The notes below the pieces were generated by a model. It was not told where the DNA came from, searched no databases, and saw only the letters and a list, made by a program, of their open reading frames with translations. 64,000 bases of DNA from Anastatus disparis (Eukaryota > Arthropoda > Insecta > Hymenoptera > Eupelmidae): positions 3,658,001 through 3,722,000 of the forward strand of contig JAFFSR010000237.1 of NCBI GenBank assembly GCA_017163975.1, in the 5' to 3' direction. The position numbers and the translations under genes were made by a program. Positions 12,572-25,927 of this stretch are shown piece after piece. The first letter of the stretch is position 1. Each line of letters begins with the position of its first letter.

Positions 12572-13120
12572 ACACTATGTAAGTTATTTTAAAATACTAA
12601 GCAATTTTTTTTTGATAAAATAGAAAAATACGTATAAAAAAAAGTATATAATAAAAATATATAAAAAATAAATAATTCTATAATTACTAGATAAAAGTTA
12701 TCAAAAAAATAGTTATTATAAAAGTTATCAAAACGAACTCAAAATAAATAAAACAAAATTTAAAATCAACTTTTTTCTTCAGTTTATCGGTAACTCCTCT
12801 TACAAATTTCGAATCGATATTTAGTTACACTTTGTCGACAATATATACAATGATTAAGTGTTTATCTCATAAGTAATCTGACCTTCGTACTAACCTTAAT
12901 AAACGTTACTCTCAAGGATACTAGCTGCCAAAAAATTTTCAAAATATATCCCAAAAACTAAAGATTTTAAAAAAAGAGGAAGTCAGAATTTATGAGAAAA
13001 TTTTTATTAAATTTTCAAAGCTTTATATACGGAGTTCGGACTTGCGCTTGCGCGTTTGATTGCACACGAGAAAAATAACAATAAAAAGAAAAGCCAATTT
13101 TAAACGCCCAAAGGATATCC

Positions 13121-13162
13121 TATCTATATACATACACATATATGTGTATATGTATAGACAGA
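13121..13162. repeat. Imperfect palindrome of TA/CA repeats
   Basis: The arms CTATATACATACACATA and TATGTGTATATGTATAG are near reverse complements centred at about 13140. It is probably a simple-repeat hairpin with no gene function evident. Confidence 0.6.
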
Positions 13163-13550
13163 TAAAATTCTAAAGCCACATGGATTCAGTTCAGAAATCG
13201 TAGAGATCGTCTGAAACTATCCCAGTTTTCTCCCGCTGAGTAACACGAGAGAATATAAAGATAAAGCGAGTGAAGATCAAGTCAATATTGTAACCGATGT
13301 ATATATACTTAAGAAGAATAAAAGACAAAAAAAAAGATGAAAAAAAAAAGAAAAAAAAACGAAGTAAAGTCTTCGAATGAAATGTATAAAGAAAAAGAGA
13401 AAGAAAGAAAAGGACTGCAGGGCTTGCTTTTAGCAAGCTTCGAGAGAGAATTGACTTTGCGCAGAAAGTGGATAAGAGCTCGGAGAGAAACGTTTGGTAG
13501 CTTAACTTGATAGACTAAAGAAAGAAAGAAAGAAAAAAAGAAAGTCTAAA

Positions 13551-14048
13551 ATGAAGAAAAAACATAAATACTTTGGCTTATTTTTCTTAAAGTTGGGTTT
13601 TTTACTCAATTTCATTGTAAAATTTTCTTACAATTCAACAAACTCTCCTCCGAGATACGCGGTGTGCATGAAAGAAGAAAATTTTCTCCTCGAGCGCAGC
13701 ACAACTATTTTTCAAAGAGATTCATTCAAAGTCAAGAACAAGCCATATAGAAGATTTTATATCTCAAAGAAGAGAGAGAGCGCATATAGAAGGTACAAAC
13801 GATTTCAGAGTCAAGTGGATTGGAGTCTTGTATATTTCCTAAGTAATACTCTAAAGAATAGTATAAAAGCAAAGATATCGTTGTACATATATATAAAACT
13901 TTTTGCACTAAAAAACAAGCGATCGATGCTAACGCCAAGCGGATTATCAAAAGCATTACAAAAAAAAAATTCAAAAAAGATACAGCTTGTCTCTTTTTTT
14001 TGGATTTCTGTCTTTTTACTTCTTTTTTCTTCTTGTTTGGAAGAATAA
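13551..14048 (+). CDS. Longest uninterrupted open frame outside SNMP1 (doubtful)
   Basis: An ATG-initiated frame of 165 codons. The predicted protein is basic (many K and R), with a hydrophobic stretch near residues 8-24 and another near residues 147-163, and no recognised domain. The DNA is purine-rich and partly low-complexity, which lowers the chance of stop codons and makes long spurious frames more likely. There is no recognised promoter, and no introns or homologues that I know. It is listed because its length is above what I would expect by chance for this base composition. Confidence 0.12.
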   Translation: MKKKHKYFGLFFLKLGFLLNFIVKFSYNSTNSPPRYAVCMKEENFLLERSTTIFQRDSFKVKNKPYRRFYISKKRESAYRRYKRFQSQVDWSLVYFLSNTLKNSIKAKISLYIYIKLFALKNKRSMLTPSGLSKALQKKNSKKIQLVSFFWISVFLLLFSSCLEE

Positions 14049-17000
14049 GGATGATTCGTATCTTTTGCTCCGTTTAAAAGGATTTTAGGTCAAGAAGGTA
14101 TTTTCACACTTCGGCACTGTAAGTAAAGAGGTTTATAGCAGAAACGGGAGGGCTTTCAGGATAAAGCTTTAGACGAAAAATTTTCAAGGCGAGAGAACAT
14201 GCGCCTGGGAAAATACTGGCGAATTTTTTGACTTTTTGTAATGCTCTTACAGAGATACCAGCTTTTATTGGAAAATTTTATTAAAATTGATTTTTCGAAT
14301 TTTCATTAATTTTAGCGTATAAATTGGTATATTTTAGTAACAGTTTTAATAGTTTAACTATTGTAATTTTCATTATTTTCTAATTACAAGTATCATTTTT
14401 ATTTTTCGTAACTTTTTATTTTATACAATATTAAATCCTTGATTAAAATTACTTTTCTTGTTTTTTTTTTATTAAATTAATTATTTAGAAATTTAATCAC
14501 GTGTAATACATTTTTGTTATATAAAATTAAAAATCAATCTTTAACTTAGCAATACAATTTAAAAAATAATTTGAATTCAAATAAATTTTAATTATATTTT
14601 ATTTACGTTATGAAACGCACTGAAACGATCAAAATCTAAACTCTAAACTAAATGCATCATATCGTATGCGATTCAGCTTTAATAGAATAATCGAATTTAT
14701 AGGATAATGCAAATTGAATTATGATTATGGATTGATAGACAACGCGAATAAAATGAACGTTTGTTAGGGATCAAAACATCTTCGTTCACACCTATTATGT
14801 TTGAAATCATTAATTATTAGTTTAATTATACCTAATTATATCGTTTATCCAATTTATCCTGCAAAATTATTCAATTCCCCGAATAATGCAACAATATTTC
14901 AAATATTTAATTAGAATTAATTTATATACATATTATTTGTTGTTAAAATTACGATTTAACAAAAGCTTTATAAATTATTATAGCAACGAAACTTAACAAA
15001 ATTCAAACAATAAATTACGGCAATAGTAAAAACACGGCTTAAATTCAAGCTTTACAATGCCGGCATGATAAACTAAAATATATTTAAATGTACAGCAACA
15101 GTCTATAACCGTTAACTGCACCTGATACTTTAACACATTGCAATGCGATCGACTATCTCGCTCTCTCTGCTCTATTTTATACTTGGAATTTTCTGCGAGC
15201 GATATTTGCAACACATGTACTTCAAAATATAACTAACATCCAATTTCAAGAGAAAAAATGTTGTTGAAAAGTCGTTAAGTCTAGTTTTACAAGAATTTTT
15301 TTATCATGAATTTTCCCTTTTTATAAAAAAATAAACAAAATCTCTACTTGACCTTTTTAAAAATTCTCTCAGATAAATTTTTAATTTTTCATGAAAAAAA
15401 ATCTCGGCTAAATTAATCGTATTAAGGGCAAGCTTTCCATTTAACAAAATTTCAACTGCTGTTCTAAATTCAGCATGACAATATACATCAAAATATAGAT
15501 CATAAGAAGGGCACGAAAAAAAAGAGAGAAAAGACTCATCTAAAAATCGACAGATGTAGGGGGTTGCGTAGTCCAGTATTTCGCATACACTATCCCTTAA
15601 TCCGATTACACAGCCCATTGACGTTAGAAGTAGTGAACTGTAGTGCGATCCGTTCTTTAAAAGTTGAAAAACGCTTCCTTAATGTGCTTGTTAAACGCTC
15701 ATAGACAAACGAGAAGCGAAAGAGAGATCCCATGGAGAATTTCGCAAATAGAAAAAAAAGGTATGGTTAAAAGGAATAGGGATGTAGAAAACTTTAAATT
15801 TCTATATCTCTTTTCTAACCTCTCCCTCATATACGTGCGTATAACCTAAAAATTTTCAAGGGATACGTAATCTCATTCCTTTATATACGCGCATGTATAG
15901 CATGTGCTTATACATCGTAAGCACAACCCTCGTACCACACATTCGCGGTATTATATATCCCCGCAAAAGGTTTCTCTCCTCTTTTTCCTAATTCGGCACA
16001 CGTATATATACGCGCTTTGGATCTTTTTTTTCTCCTCTCTTTTCAAAAGAATCACAGCCCATGTGAAACGTATTCAGTGTGAAGCGAGAACGTTCCGACG
16101 ATACTTTTACTTTTTTTTTTAATTTTCGGTGTAGTAAGCAAGGATAAGGGATATTGTGTTTAAATGAATGAGACGTAGGTTAATTAAGATAGGACGAATT
16201 GCGATGCCGGAGAAAGTATAATTATTTATGACATATGAGCTTTTTTTCATGCCCCCCTTTTCTTTATACGAGCATTTTATTTTTACGTGTAAAGGCTTGA
16301 ATGTTTTTGAATGTTTTTGAATGAGAAAAACGTGGATGTATACATATTTTTCAGAAATTTTTTTTTTATCTATTCAACAACTTGAAATAGTTATTTTATA
16401 ATGGCAGCGATAGATTTAAAATATGGATATATACTGCGAGTGGATTTGAGAAAGCGTTCCGTGCTCTCGCATCTATTGAATTTTGAATTTGAAAAATAGA
16501 TTTGTTTACAATGTGAATATTCATGTAGATATAGGATTGTTTACTTACATGCTTGAAACAAAATTTGTAATTTACTGACAATATTTTTTTTGAGTATATA
16601 ACAATTTAAATAAAACTAAATAAAATGTTTTCTTAATAAAAATTAAATATGAAATCGATCTAAATTACTTTTTTGATAATTTGATTGAGTAGCCATTATA
16701 ATAATTTTTATTGATGAAATTTAATTAATATCCAAAGTTGTATATTCAAAGGTGTGTTTGAAACTCGATCAATAACGGCAATCAAGAATAAATTTTTGGG
16801 TAAAGAAAATGTCCCTAAATACATTTTTCAATACGATTGAATTACACCCCTTCTAAGTATTAATATCACCATAATTCCCACAAGGAAATTCAATTAAAAA
16901 TAGTATTTAAAGAATCGATTTTTTCATCAGGCTGCATTAAATGATTATTTCGTGTATTAATATCGTGCTTTTAATTCAAATATTTATTTAATAGCATCTT

Positions 17001-17172
17001 TTAATTAATGTATAATGTATTTTTGATTTCGAAAATTATATGGTACTGAACATTATGCAATTATTTATTTGAACCAAATAAATCATACAGCGTAATCAAG
17101 TAAAAAATCGATACAGCAATCTGTACGTGGATTGGTAAAATACATATAAATAATCCTTGTAATAATTTATAA

Positions 17173-17258
17173 CTAGGCAAACAACAAATTTTCTAAGCTC
17201 CATCTGTTGCAATCGAAAATCGATTTTCTTCAAATATCAATATCAAATTTTTGCCTAG
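17173..17258. repeat. Small fold-back element
   Basis: The ends CTAGGCAAA (17173) and TTTGCCTAG (to 17258) are perfect inverted repeats, followed inward by AAATTT on each side. The centre contains a perfect 14-base palindrome, GAAAATCGATTTTC (17215-17228). The whole unit is 86 bases. It could be a tiny MITE remnant or a structured RNA or regulatory hairpin. Confidence 0.5.
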
Positions 17259-20086
17259 TACCAATAAAATTTTATTATTTTCTAATTTAAGCTCTTGCAT
17301 TCAGTTGGTGGATTATTAAAAACATTCATTTCAATAACACAATTATTTTTATAAGTAAGTTTTGATAACCCACTAAAATTATTTTCGATCTTAAAACTAC
17401 TTATCATGTGTGTATCTGTTCTTCGTAATGATACGTCAGAGCTTCAAGAGCAGCTACTTGATTTAAATTTAACGAGTAATTATTTCGAGGAAAGCTTTTT
17501 TTACTTTTAATTTTAAAAATCTTTGAATTGCCTGTGAAAGAGATGCTTTATTTTTTGCATGCTAAACCTAAAGCAGTTTGTAGTTTATCAAATTATGAAG
17601 AAGCATAATACATTTTTATCAAGAGGTTTCTGTTTCACATAATCTTTTTAATTTTTACGAAAATAAAAATTAGGCATTTCTTTTTATTAATAAATATAAT
17701 TATCCTAATTTATAAAAAAAATTATTCTGATTTATTGTTTGAGTATTCTTATTTTAATATCTTTTGATACATCATCATTGCAGTTCCCAAAAGTCATGTA
17801 AACAATTTCATATATATGCCAGGATAATTGGTTTATTATTAACCAATTTGCTATATCATCTAAAAGATTATTCAATTTTCCTGTACTGGAGACCAATTAT
17901 TATCGTATGAAATAATGACCGTGTTTTTAGCATATAGGATGGAATAGTTTTTCTTTGCACACATCCAACATTAATTCATTAACGACATAAAGAATAAAGA
18001 ATTAATATAATGCAAAATATAATACTTTTTTTTACAAATTTATTTATTTGTCTATTAGATACTATTTATTTTTTATAGCACATCTATCATTTTGGAAGAA
18101 AATTTTGTATTTAATTTTTTCATTTTTATAGAAAAATAAGATTGAAAACAAAAATTATAACGTCATCATAAAGTACCTAATATATAAAATTAAAAAGTTT
18201 CGTCTCGGTTATTAATTAACACCTCAATTATCCATATCAAAACACATAAATCTCTTTGCTAACTTGAAAAATCATAAAAAATCAACTGAACATACTTACA
18301 TTAAATGTCTTAACACAAAGAACAAATCTCATTAAACCATTTCCTTCATCATCCATCTTACGGTCACTTAAAACTTTATGTACCCTCTCACCCAAACCTT
18401 TCATACACCTCTCCCATATACCTTATAACAAACAAAACCCACAGCTCATTCACCACTTCAATACATCTCTCGCAATTATCTTCAGCCCTTCTTCTTCTAC
18501 TCCTCTCCTTTATAATCAAAAGTACAAACAAAAGCGCGTCAACTAACACTTAAGGTTATACGTATATATATATATATACATATACCTTTTGATTGACTTT
18601 CATGAAAGACAACCACAGAAGATTATCTTTATAGCCACACCAATTACAAACTTCCATGCGCCATATATACATGTATACATAAATAAAATTATTTTTTTTT
18701 TTAATTTTATTTCTTTCTCAAAACCATATACCTTTATGCAGAGAGTAAGAGAGAGTATGAGAAGATTGAGTGTGGTCGATCGGTCGCGCGCTAGCGACAG
18801 GGGAGCAGAGAAAACCATAGCGGAAACGCTTTAAATAAGGAGACTAACTGACTGACTGACTAACTCAATGAGATAGACAAAGAGAGTGAATAAGAGTTAA
18901 ATGAATGGCTGGCGGGTCCTTGAATTACGAGCTGCCGAGAGAAGGAGAGAGAGAGAGTACATGTTGTAGTAAATGCAATTATTGCACATACGCATGGAAG
19001 AATGAACAAAATGTATGATATAACCCAACGTTGTAGATGGCTTTAGTATAAAGTATTTATTCGTTCTAGGTGTTGTCGCTATTATTAAGCAGAAACTATA
19101 CGAAACTTTTCCTATACGCGATACAGAGGAGTTTGTTGGTCAACGAATGAGATATATATAAGTACTGCTTTTGTTATTATAAGTTTTATACCGTGTGTAG
19201 GGGTATTAAATTTTTGTTCTTTAATTTAAGCTTTGTTATATAATGGATATTAGATGGATGCTTATACGCTCGTGATTATTGCTTGAAATTTTATGGTTTG
19301 GAAATAGTTTTTTAATTTAATGAAAGTTAATTTATATGGCCATTAAGATTATTGATTTCGTCTCTTTTTTCGAGGTTATATTTAAACTTGTTTAATGAAA
19401 TTACTTGTCGCTTGCTCGATAAATAGTGTAATGTTTACCAAAAAGTTAAATTAACTTCGAGAAAATTCTCTTATTAAACTTTCAATAGACTTTGAAAGAC
19501 ATTAAAAATAAACAAATATCCTTTTTCCTATGCGTATAGACGTGTACGAAACCAAATTTTCAAACTCGATGTTTGTTTATAAAGAAACATTGACATACAT
19601 TTTTAAAACCCGCAAAAGGAGAAAATATACGAACTCCGAAGAAAGTTTTATCGAATTTCTTGAAACGATCAAAGCTCTTTTATTTTACTACCAATATTAC
19701 TTTTTATTACTGAAAAAAAAAAGTTTGTCAAAATGTTCGACCCAGTTTCTAACCTTATATAACCATCGGATTACTTTAAATCACTAAATAACTTTCCTTT
19801 TACCGAGCTAAATTACCTTTATTATCGGCCTTTAATGCGTAATGTAATATCAAAACTATCAGTAACAAAAGATATCAAAGTATTTCGTCTAAAATTAAAT
19901 TACTTTTTCCTCGCGATCAAGATAGATGGTTTGGTTCACAAAATTCTAAATGTACGTCTGTATATGCCTATATATGTAATGTAGAAAACGCAAGGCTCGC
20001 TCGATTAAATGGATTTTAATTCGGCTAAGAGGATCTTTACGGTCTTTTACCTCTTAGCGTGGCTTCCTAAAGACATTTTCTCTCTA

Positions 20087-20088
<2 letters not shown>

Positions 20089-20117
<29 letters not shown>
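20089..20117. repeat. TA microsatellite
   Basis: An uninterrupted alternating TA run of about 29 bases. Confidence 0.9.
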
Positions 20118-20121
<4 letters not shown>

Positions 20122-20844
20122 GTTGACCCTTTGCGCGTATATACTTCATATTGGTCTCACGCGCGCGCAAGCGACAAGTAGATTGCTTTTATGGTTGCTT
20201 TATTATGGACGTGAAAAAGAAGAAAAAAAATATAAAATCGAGAGAGCTCGTAATTTTTTTATTTAATCGACAATTTATCAAGCAGTCCTTTTTACAAAAG
20301 ACTCCGGAGTAAACTTTCTAATCTAAGTTTTATGTTTCTTGTTATATAAAAAAATAAGGAAAAAATCGAGAGGAAATCTTGTAAGGAAAGACAAAAGTTT
20401 TTAAACATATTGGATATAGAAAGAGTTTTTAAGTTTAAATCCATGTCGTCTTATAATATGTTCGATTCTTATACGTATTTATGTTTTATTTGAAACGTTG
20501 GTTTTAACTTTTAACTGACTAATAACTTTATCTTATAAACTAAGTTCATTTATCGACAGTTCAAGTTGATTTTAGTAGTGAATATTATGTTTAAACTTCG
20601 AGGGCTTCAAGATGTTTGCACTTAAATTTTGACTTTACCTAGCTTAGCAACGTCATATAATTTTGCAATGAAATTATTTACGATTTCAAAATCAAATCCA
20701 AAGTTCTTATGCAACTTGTAATAAATACGATTTGATCAAATATTTTGTAATATTCTTTCATATGATCTCAGACACACGGTAATTAAACATCTTAGGAATT
20801 AAAAATAATTAGCAATCATATTAAAATTAGAATTTATTTTAATA

Positions 20845-21089
20845 CACGGAGAGAAATTCTATAGGTAAATTTACTATATTCCTGTTGTATAAAAATTCTG
20901 GTAAAAATTTTTATTTATGTATAGTAAAGATTAATATATAGGTAAAAAAATTTATTTAGTGTTCATGGAAAGTTTACTATATAATAATTAAAATTTTCAC
21001 CATGTATATAGTAATTTTTATATAAAATCAAGTTCGTCTCATAATTATGATGGAATATAGTAATTTTGCTAATAAAATTTCTCTCCGTG
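20845..21089 (+). mobile_element. MITE with terminal inverted repeats, copy 1 (Tc1/mariner-like)
   Basis: The termini CACGGAGAGAAATT and AATTTCTCTCCGTG are perfect inverted repeats, and imperfect pairing continues inward to about 38 bases (both arms reach TTACTATATTCC). The element is flanked on both sides by TA (20843-20844 and 21090-21091), as expected for TA target-site duplication by Tc1/mariner transposases. It is 245 bases with no coding capacity. A second, more diverged copy lies at 30662-30891 in the same orientation. Confidence 0.8.
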
Positions 21090-21617
21090 TATATAAATAA
21101 AATTCGTAAAAAATTTGTAGATTTATTCTATAAGAAAAGCTCTACTTTATACATATTCATAGATCAGAAAAAATTCTTTGACCCTATCTCTCGTCTACAA
21201 AAGCAACATCTTATAAGGATTAACCCTTGCAAATAGTTTCTCCTATCCCCCAAAACTTAAGTTCTATCTTACCGAGCCAATTTCTAACACCAATTTTACA
21301 AAGCCCAGACTTATATACCCCGTATACATATACATATTATTCTATGAGTCTTTCCTCTATCTAACGTTCGTCCTCGTCGTCGCTGGTGTATAGTCGTCAC
21401 CCGAGAAATCGCGTATTTCGGTTATCTCGCATGTCTAACTACTTGCCTTACTCTACCATAGAATTGGCACTGCCTGGGAAAACCTAAGGCTATATAACAA
21501 CGATTTTAGGTTAACATTGCAACTCCAACATTTTCAACTTAGTTACATTTATACATCCACGTATATCTGTATATACGTCCCTTCAATCGATATAAACTTG
21601 TGCTCTCTTTCTCTTAC

Positions 21618-21686
21618 CTCGCCATTATCGTAGAGACGCCGTACAACACACATTTCGCTCTGCGACATACGTATCTGTATATACAT
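21618..21686 (-). CDS. Candidate first coding exon on the minus strand
   Basis: Read on the minus strand, an ATG at 21686-21684 opens 23 codons, including MSQSEMCVVRRLYDNGE, ending exactly at a consensus donor (GGCGAG then gtaagag) in phase 0. Two later in-frame ATGs (21668 and 21653) are alternative starts. Just upstream is a TATATAAA box with an initiator-like CAGT about 26 bases downstream of it. No following exon was convincingly identified, and the short length means chance cannot be excluded. Confidence 0.25.
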
Positions 21687-21696
21687 GCACGTTTCC

Positions 21697-21725
21697 ACTG
21701 CGATAATGAAGAGGAGGTTTATATA
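21697..21725 (-). promoter_or_regulatory. Candidate TATA promoter
   Basis: On the minus strand TATATAAA spans 21725-21718 and GCAGTG gives a possible A+1 at 21699, a spacing of about 26 bases. TA-rich runs are common in this window, so the TATA box alone is weak. Its spacing to an initiator-like CAGT and to the ATG and donor at 21618-21686 is what makes it worth listing. Confidence 0.25.
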
Positions 21726-24022
21726 TAGTGGTGTTAGGTTTGCCTATATACTTTAATGTATTATACAAGTGAGAGAAGTTACATGTATATGTGTCTAGTT
21801 GCAAGAGGGTGTGGATAGTACACGTCGAATCTAGAAAGGGTTAAATGCTTGAATTTGACAGTTGTAATTTTGGTTGACTCGAATTGCGGTTTATAAATAT
21901 ACACACGCGCGGTAGATTTTGAAAATTGATGCACTTGCCAACATTTCAGATACGTTGAATCAAGAAAAAAGGATGAGAGTGCCAAAAAAATCCTTTTTTT
22001 TTCCACATTTGTTATTCATTTGATTTCTAAGTGCATAAATGAATTGGAATTTTATATATTGTTTGTTTAAAATAGAATAACAGTTTTACTTGTTTTTTTA
22101 TTCTATTCGATCGTGTGTTTTGGCATTGAGATTCAAAAGTAGGAGATAAAGTAAAGGAGATATCGAGATAAAATGTTTTTATTTTATGTAAATATTTCGA
22201 TTTCAGTAGAATGCCAATACAGCAATAAATTTGCTGAATTTGAATTTATATTTGAATTTAAAATTCAGCAAATTAATACAGTATGAAAATAAAGTTTAGA
22301 AATTTTTAATACTTGATATATTTTGTAAAAAAAGTCACTTTTAATTAAAAAAAATAAATTTTTTTATGAAACATTTATTTCTTGAAAAACTGTTCCTCAA
22401 AATTTAACAATAGGTAATACATCAATCATTATTTATATCGCATTTCGATACATCGTAGTAACTATGAATAATAGCTCTCAATTTGGCACGTTATTATAAT
22501 CCCATAAAAAGGTAATAATAAAAATCAAAAATTCTCTATGAAATTGAAACCAGCTCGTTCTCTTTTTTTTTTATATTTATAAAAGCCAATGCGCTTCCGT
22601 AATAATTTTTACGATCGTAAAAAAAAGAGAAGAGAGAGAAACGTATATATAGCTTCGAATGAATTACGACTATATTTTCTTCTTTCTCTCTTTTACTTTT
22701 TATTATTCCATTATCGGCACATTTTTACCTATTTTAATGCGATCGTAATTCACTCTTTGCAAGTGGTATAAAAAGAAGTGAAATAAAAAAAAACGAGCTT
22801 TTCAAACTCGTAGCGATATTCAAATTTTTTTTTTCATATTTATATTTTGTTTAGAGCAACTTCAAAAAAGTGTAAAGCTTTTTCGCATTACGACTTTATC
22901 TTCAATATCCATTAAAAAGCTCTTTTTTTATTAGAAAAAAAAAATAACAAAAAAAAAAGACTTGAAGTACACAATGAACTTAACCACAACGATTACATCA
23001 ATGTAACTTTAGCAGCACGCGAGAGTAAGTGTTATACACACCTTTGATAGACGTATATATATACACACAATGTTTAAAGTAGGGGGGGCAAAGCAGAAAT
23101 GCTTTATAATATAATCAAGGTTCAGGCTACTGAAAAATTCGAGAGCGCATATACCTTTGATGAGCTACAGCCCGTGAAAAATCTTTACATCCCTTTCCTT
23201 CTCCTCCTTTTTTTAGCTTGCTTATATTATCGGATCAACTATAATTAGGCTTGAGAATATGGTATATACGTATGGAGCTTTCGTATATAGACACGTGTAC
23301 ATAATAACGTAATCCGACATTCAAGGTGCAAACTTTATAGTCGAGGGTATGTATATCTAAAAGTATATAGGAGAAAAGTTGTATTATGTATTGAGTGATC
23401 GACACTCTGTGTGAGCTTCGTTGAGCTGGATAAGGCTTTGTTGAGGAGAGAAGAGAAAAAAAGATTTTTGGATGGACGGACGCTTTCTAGGATGGGATTT
23501 TTTTTTGTTTTCTCTATTTTATTATTTTTTCAAGATCTCGAGGTGTTATAAAACAGCTGCCGAGGCTGATGTGGATTGAAATTTACGTTTTGTGGCTTTA
23601 TTCAATTTCTTTTTATTTAATAACTAGAGATTTGATTAGAACGTATAACGTTTATATCTTTCATATTTTTTTCAAAAAAATATGAAAAATATGAAGTTTA
23701 TATGCATAGCTAATAAAATTTTATAAAACTAATAAAATAGAACAATTTGATTAAATTTTGCTATAAATTTTTTATATCATTTTTTCCACTTTATTAGAGA
23801 AAAAAAAATTTATCTCTTTAACGAAATTTTCTAGTTTCTTTCATAGTCTATTTCATCGCTTCAATCAATTTTTAAACGTTTGTTGTCAAACTTTTCACTT
23901 TTTATTTTGAAACTGATGTTAGAACCGTACAGCTTGAAATTTCCCGACAAACTTTGAAAATTCCAATTATAAATATGTCAATTTAACCGTACTCCATTCG
24001 TACGTATACAACTTACATTTAA

Positions 24023-24111
24023 AATTAACAAAATAGTTAAATTAAGATGTCACTTTACACGTTTCAAATTAACAAAATAGTAAATTTAACATGTCACTTA
24101 ACACGTTATCA
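24023..24111. repeat. Two-copy tandem duplication, period 44 bases
   Basis: Copies starting at 24023 and 24067 share AATTAACAAAATAGT at the start and ATGTCACTT further in, with a few substitutions. This is a local duplication with no function suggested. Confidence 0.8.
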
Positions 24112-25742
24112 AGTTTCCCGTAAAATTGATTAATAAAAATAGTAAAATTATTGTTAAAAATTTTAATCGTAATATTTAAATGCTCAATAATATTTGACAA
24201 TGTTTTACTAAATTAACACCAACTACCTTGAATTGATTGAACAAATTTTCTTTTATCAATTATTTTATATTTCGAACGTATGATAAATAAATAAGAGAAA
24301 AGTTGTCCAATTGATCCAAGGTAGTACTTTAAAAATATTATTAACCAAACCATAAATTATTGAAAATAACGATCATTTGAAATTCGAAACGACAAACACT
24401 TACAGTACGTCATTAAGTAAAAAAACATTAATTAAAGCCTCTCGACCCTCGCGCATATAATAAATGATAAAACTTGTTATTCAAAACATATTCGAGAAGG
24501 AAAATAAAGAAAAATAAAAAATTCATGCGACGTTACAAGCCCACGCAAAATTTCATCCACCGCAACCTTTAGCTATACATATATACGAGAAAACCCACGC
24601 AACGACAAAGAAGAAGAAGAAGAATAAAAAAAAAAGGCTTAATCACAGCGATTGTATAACAACAAGTTTTGCTATCCTTTATAACTATCCATACTATATA
24701 TAAACACAAGGGTGAGAGAATGAAAGTATAAAGAGAGAAGGAGATAGCGTGTGTCATTGGTCGATCACGTCCGATCCCGGAAATTGCGGTCTAGTCCAAT
24801 ACACACTTACACACGCACATATACGCACACACGAATTTCTGCAACGAACGAGAGAAAGAGAACGAGGGACATATAGATATAACAAATAGCTTGAAATAAA
24901 TAAAAGCCAAAGCTTTCTCTCTTGCTGATAATTCAGCATCGCGAGAGAGAGAGAGCGCGTATAGTATCAACTGACGATGCATGTATATGTACTCCCTGGT
25001 GCAATAGACTGTATTAATTCTATTCCAATGCCTTCATATGTATATGTACATATATGCGCGTATATATACGCGAATGTTTGACTCTTGCGACAGTAACGCA
25101 GGAGAGGAAAAAAAAATAGGATAGGTGTGCATTGGAAACTTTGTTTCCCCTCAGGATATATAACGATAAACAGAGAGAAAGAGAATTAGGAAATGTTATA
25201 TATCGTTGCAATAAATTTTTTTTTCCTGTTGTTGCTTTTTTTTTGTTTTTTATTTTTAACTCTCATTAACGTGCATACATATACGGGTTGAGAGAGATGA
25301 ATTGAAATGTTTTAGGATTGAAGAATATAAGCATCAGCTTTTGGTGGAAGCTGTCGGTGAAAGTTTTTTTTAATGCATTTACGTTGTTTTTACGGTATTC
25401 GGGAGAGGGTGAGAAAGGAAATTCAAATCCGTAATTTCATTCAAACTGTTATTTTTATGGTTCTTTTATTAAATTAAAATTGTTGAAACAATAAAAGATC
25501 GAGTCAAGTAATAATAGTTAGTTTATATTGGTGATAAAAGTTTAAAATTAAAACGAAAACTAGGTTATCCAAGTATAATAGAATACTATTTTATTAAATT
25601 ATTTTGGTACATTGAATACCGTTATAAGGTTATGAAAAATTCAATAAATTCTTGCTGAAGAATTTTAAGAAAAAATATTATAAAATTATTGTTAAATTTG
25701 AAAATTTACTAAAAATTTATTGTAATATACTATTTATAAAGT

Positions 25743-25927
25743 ATGAATACACTTGATAAAATACATCCGAATAAAATGACTCATTCTTTAATAAAAGAAT
25801 ACAAAAGGCCACCTCTGAGTTCTTATATTCATTTTAACAGTAACAGTATCAATTTTCGCATATATCAATGGCATATAGGATCGGTGGCAAACAAATTTCG
25901 TTCGCAAAATTGTAACATAACTATTGG
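25743..25927 (+). CDS. Candidate exon ending at a splice donor (uncertain)
   Basis: An ATG with A at -3 opens a frame of about 61 codons that first meets a stop inside a GTAAGT donor (25928-25933), so the coding frame runs right up to the donor. The residues are varied (for example KEYKRPPLSSYIHF and QWHIGSVANKFRS), not low-complexity. I do not recognise a family and found no partner exon. A chance open frame ending at a chance donor remains possible. Confidence 0.18.

Larger units (their letters stand above)
12572..20844. other. Gene-free stretch
   Basis: No recognised protein or RNA gene. It contains a 165-codon open frame of doubtful status (13551-14048), a near-palindrome at 13121, a fold-back at 17173, GA/CT islands (about 13,190-13,560, 15,880-16,100 and 18,540-18,960) and a TA microsatellite at 20089. 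Confidence 0.55.

Noticed and set aside
15304..15618. 104-codon minus-strand open frame with varied residues
   Set aside because: A frame this long is within chance expectation for 64 kb of AT-rich DNA, and I see no promoter, splice partner or family similarity.
18600..18818. Minus-strand frame with a hydrophobic segment and possible GTATAT donor, below a TCAGTC repeat
   Set aside because: The donor is weak, no DPE is at the right spacing from any of the repeated initiator-like motifs, and the rest is lysine-rich simple sequence.
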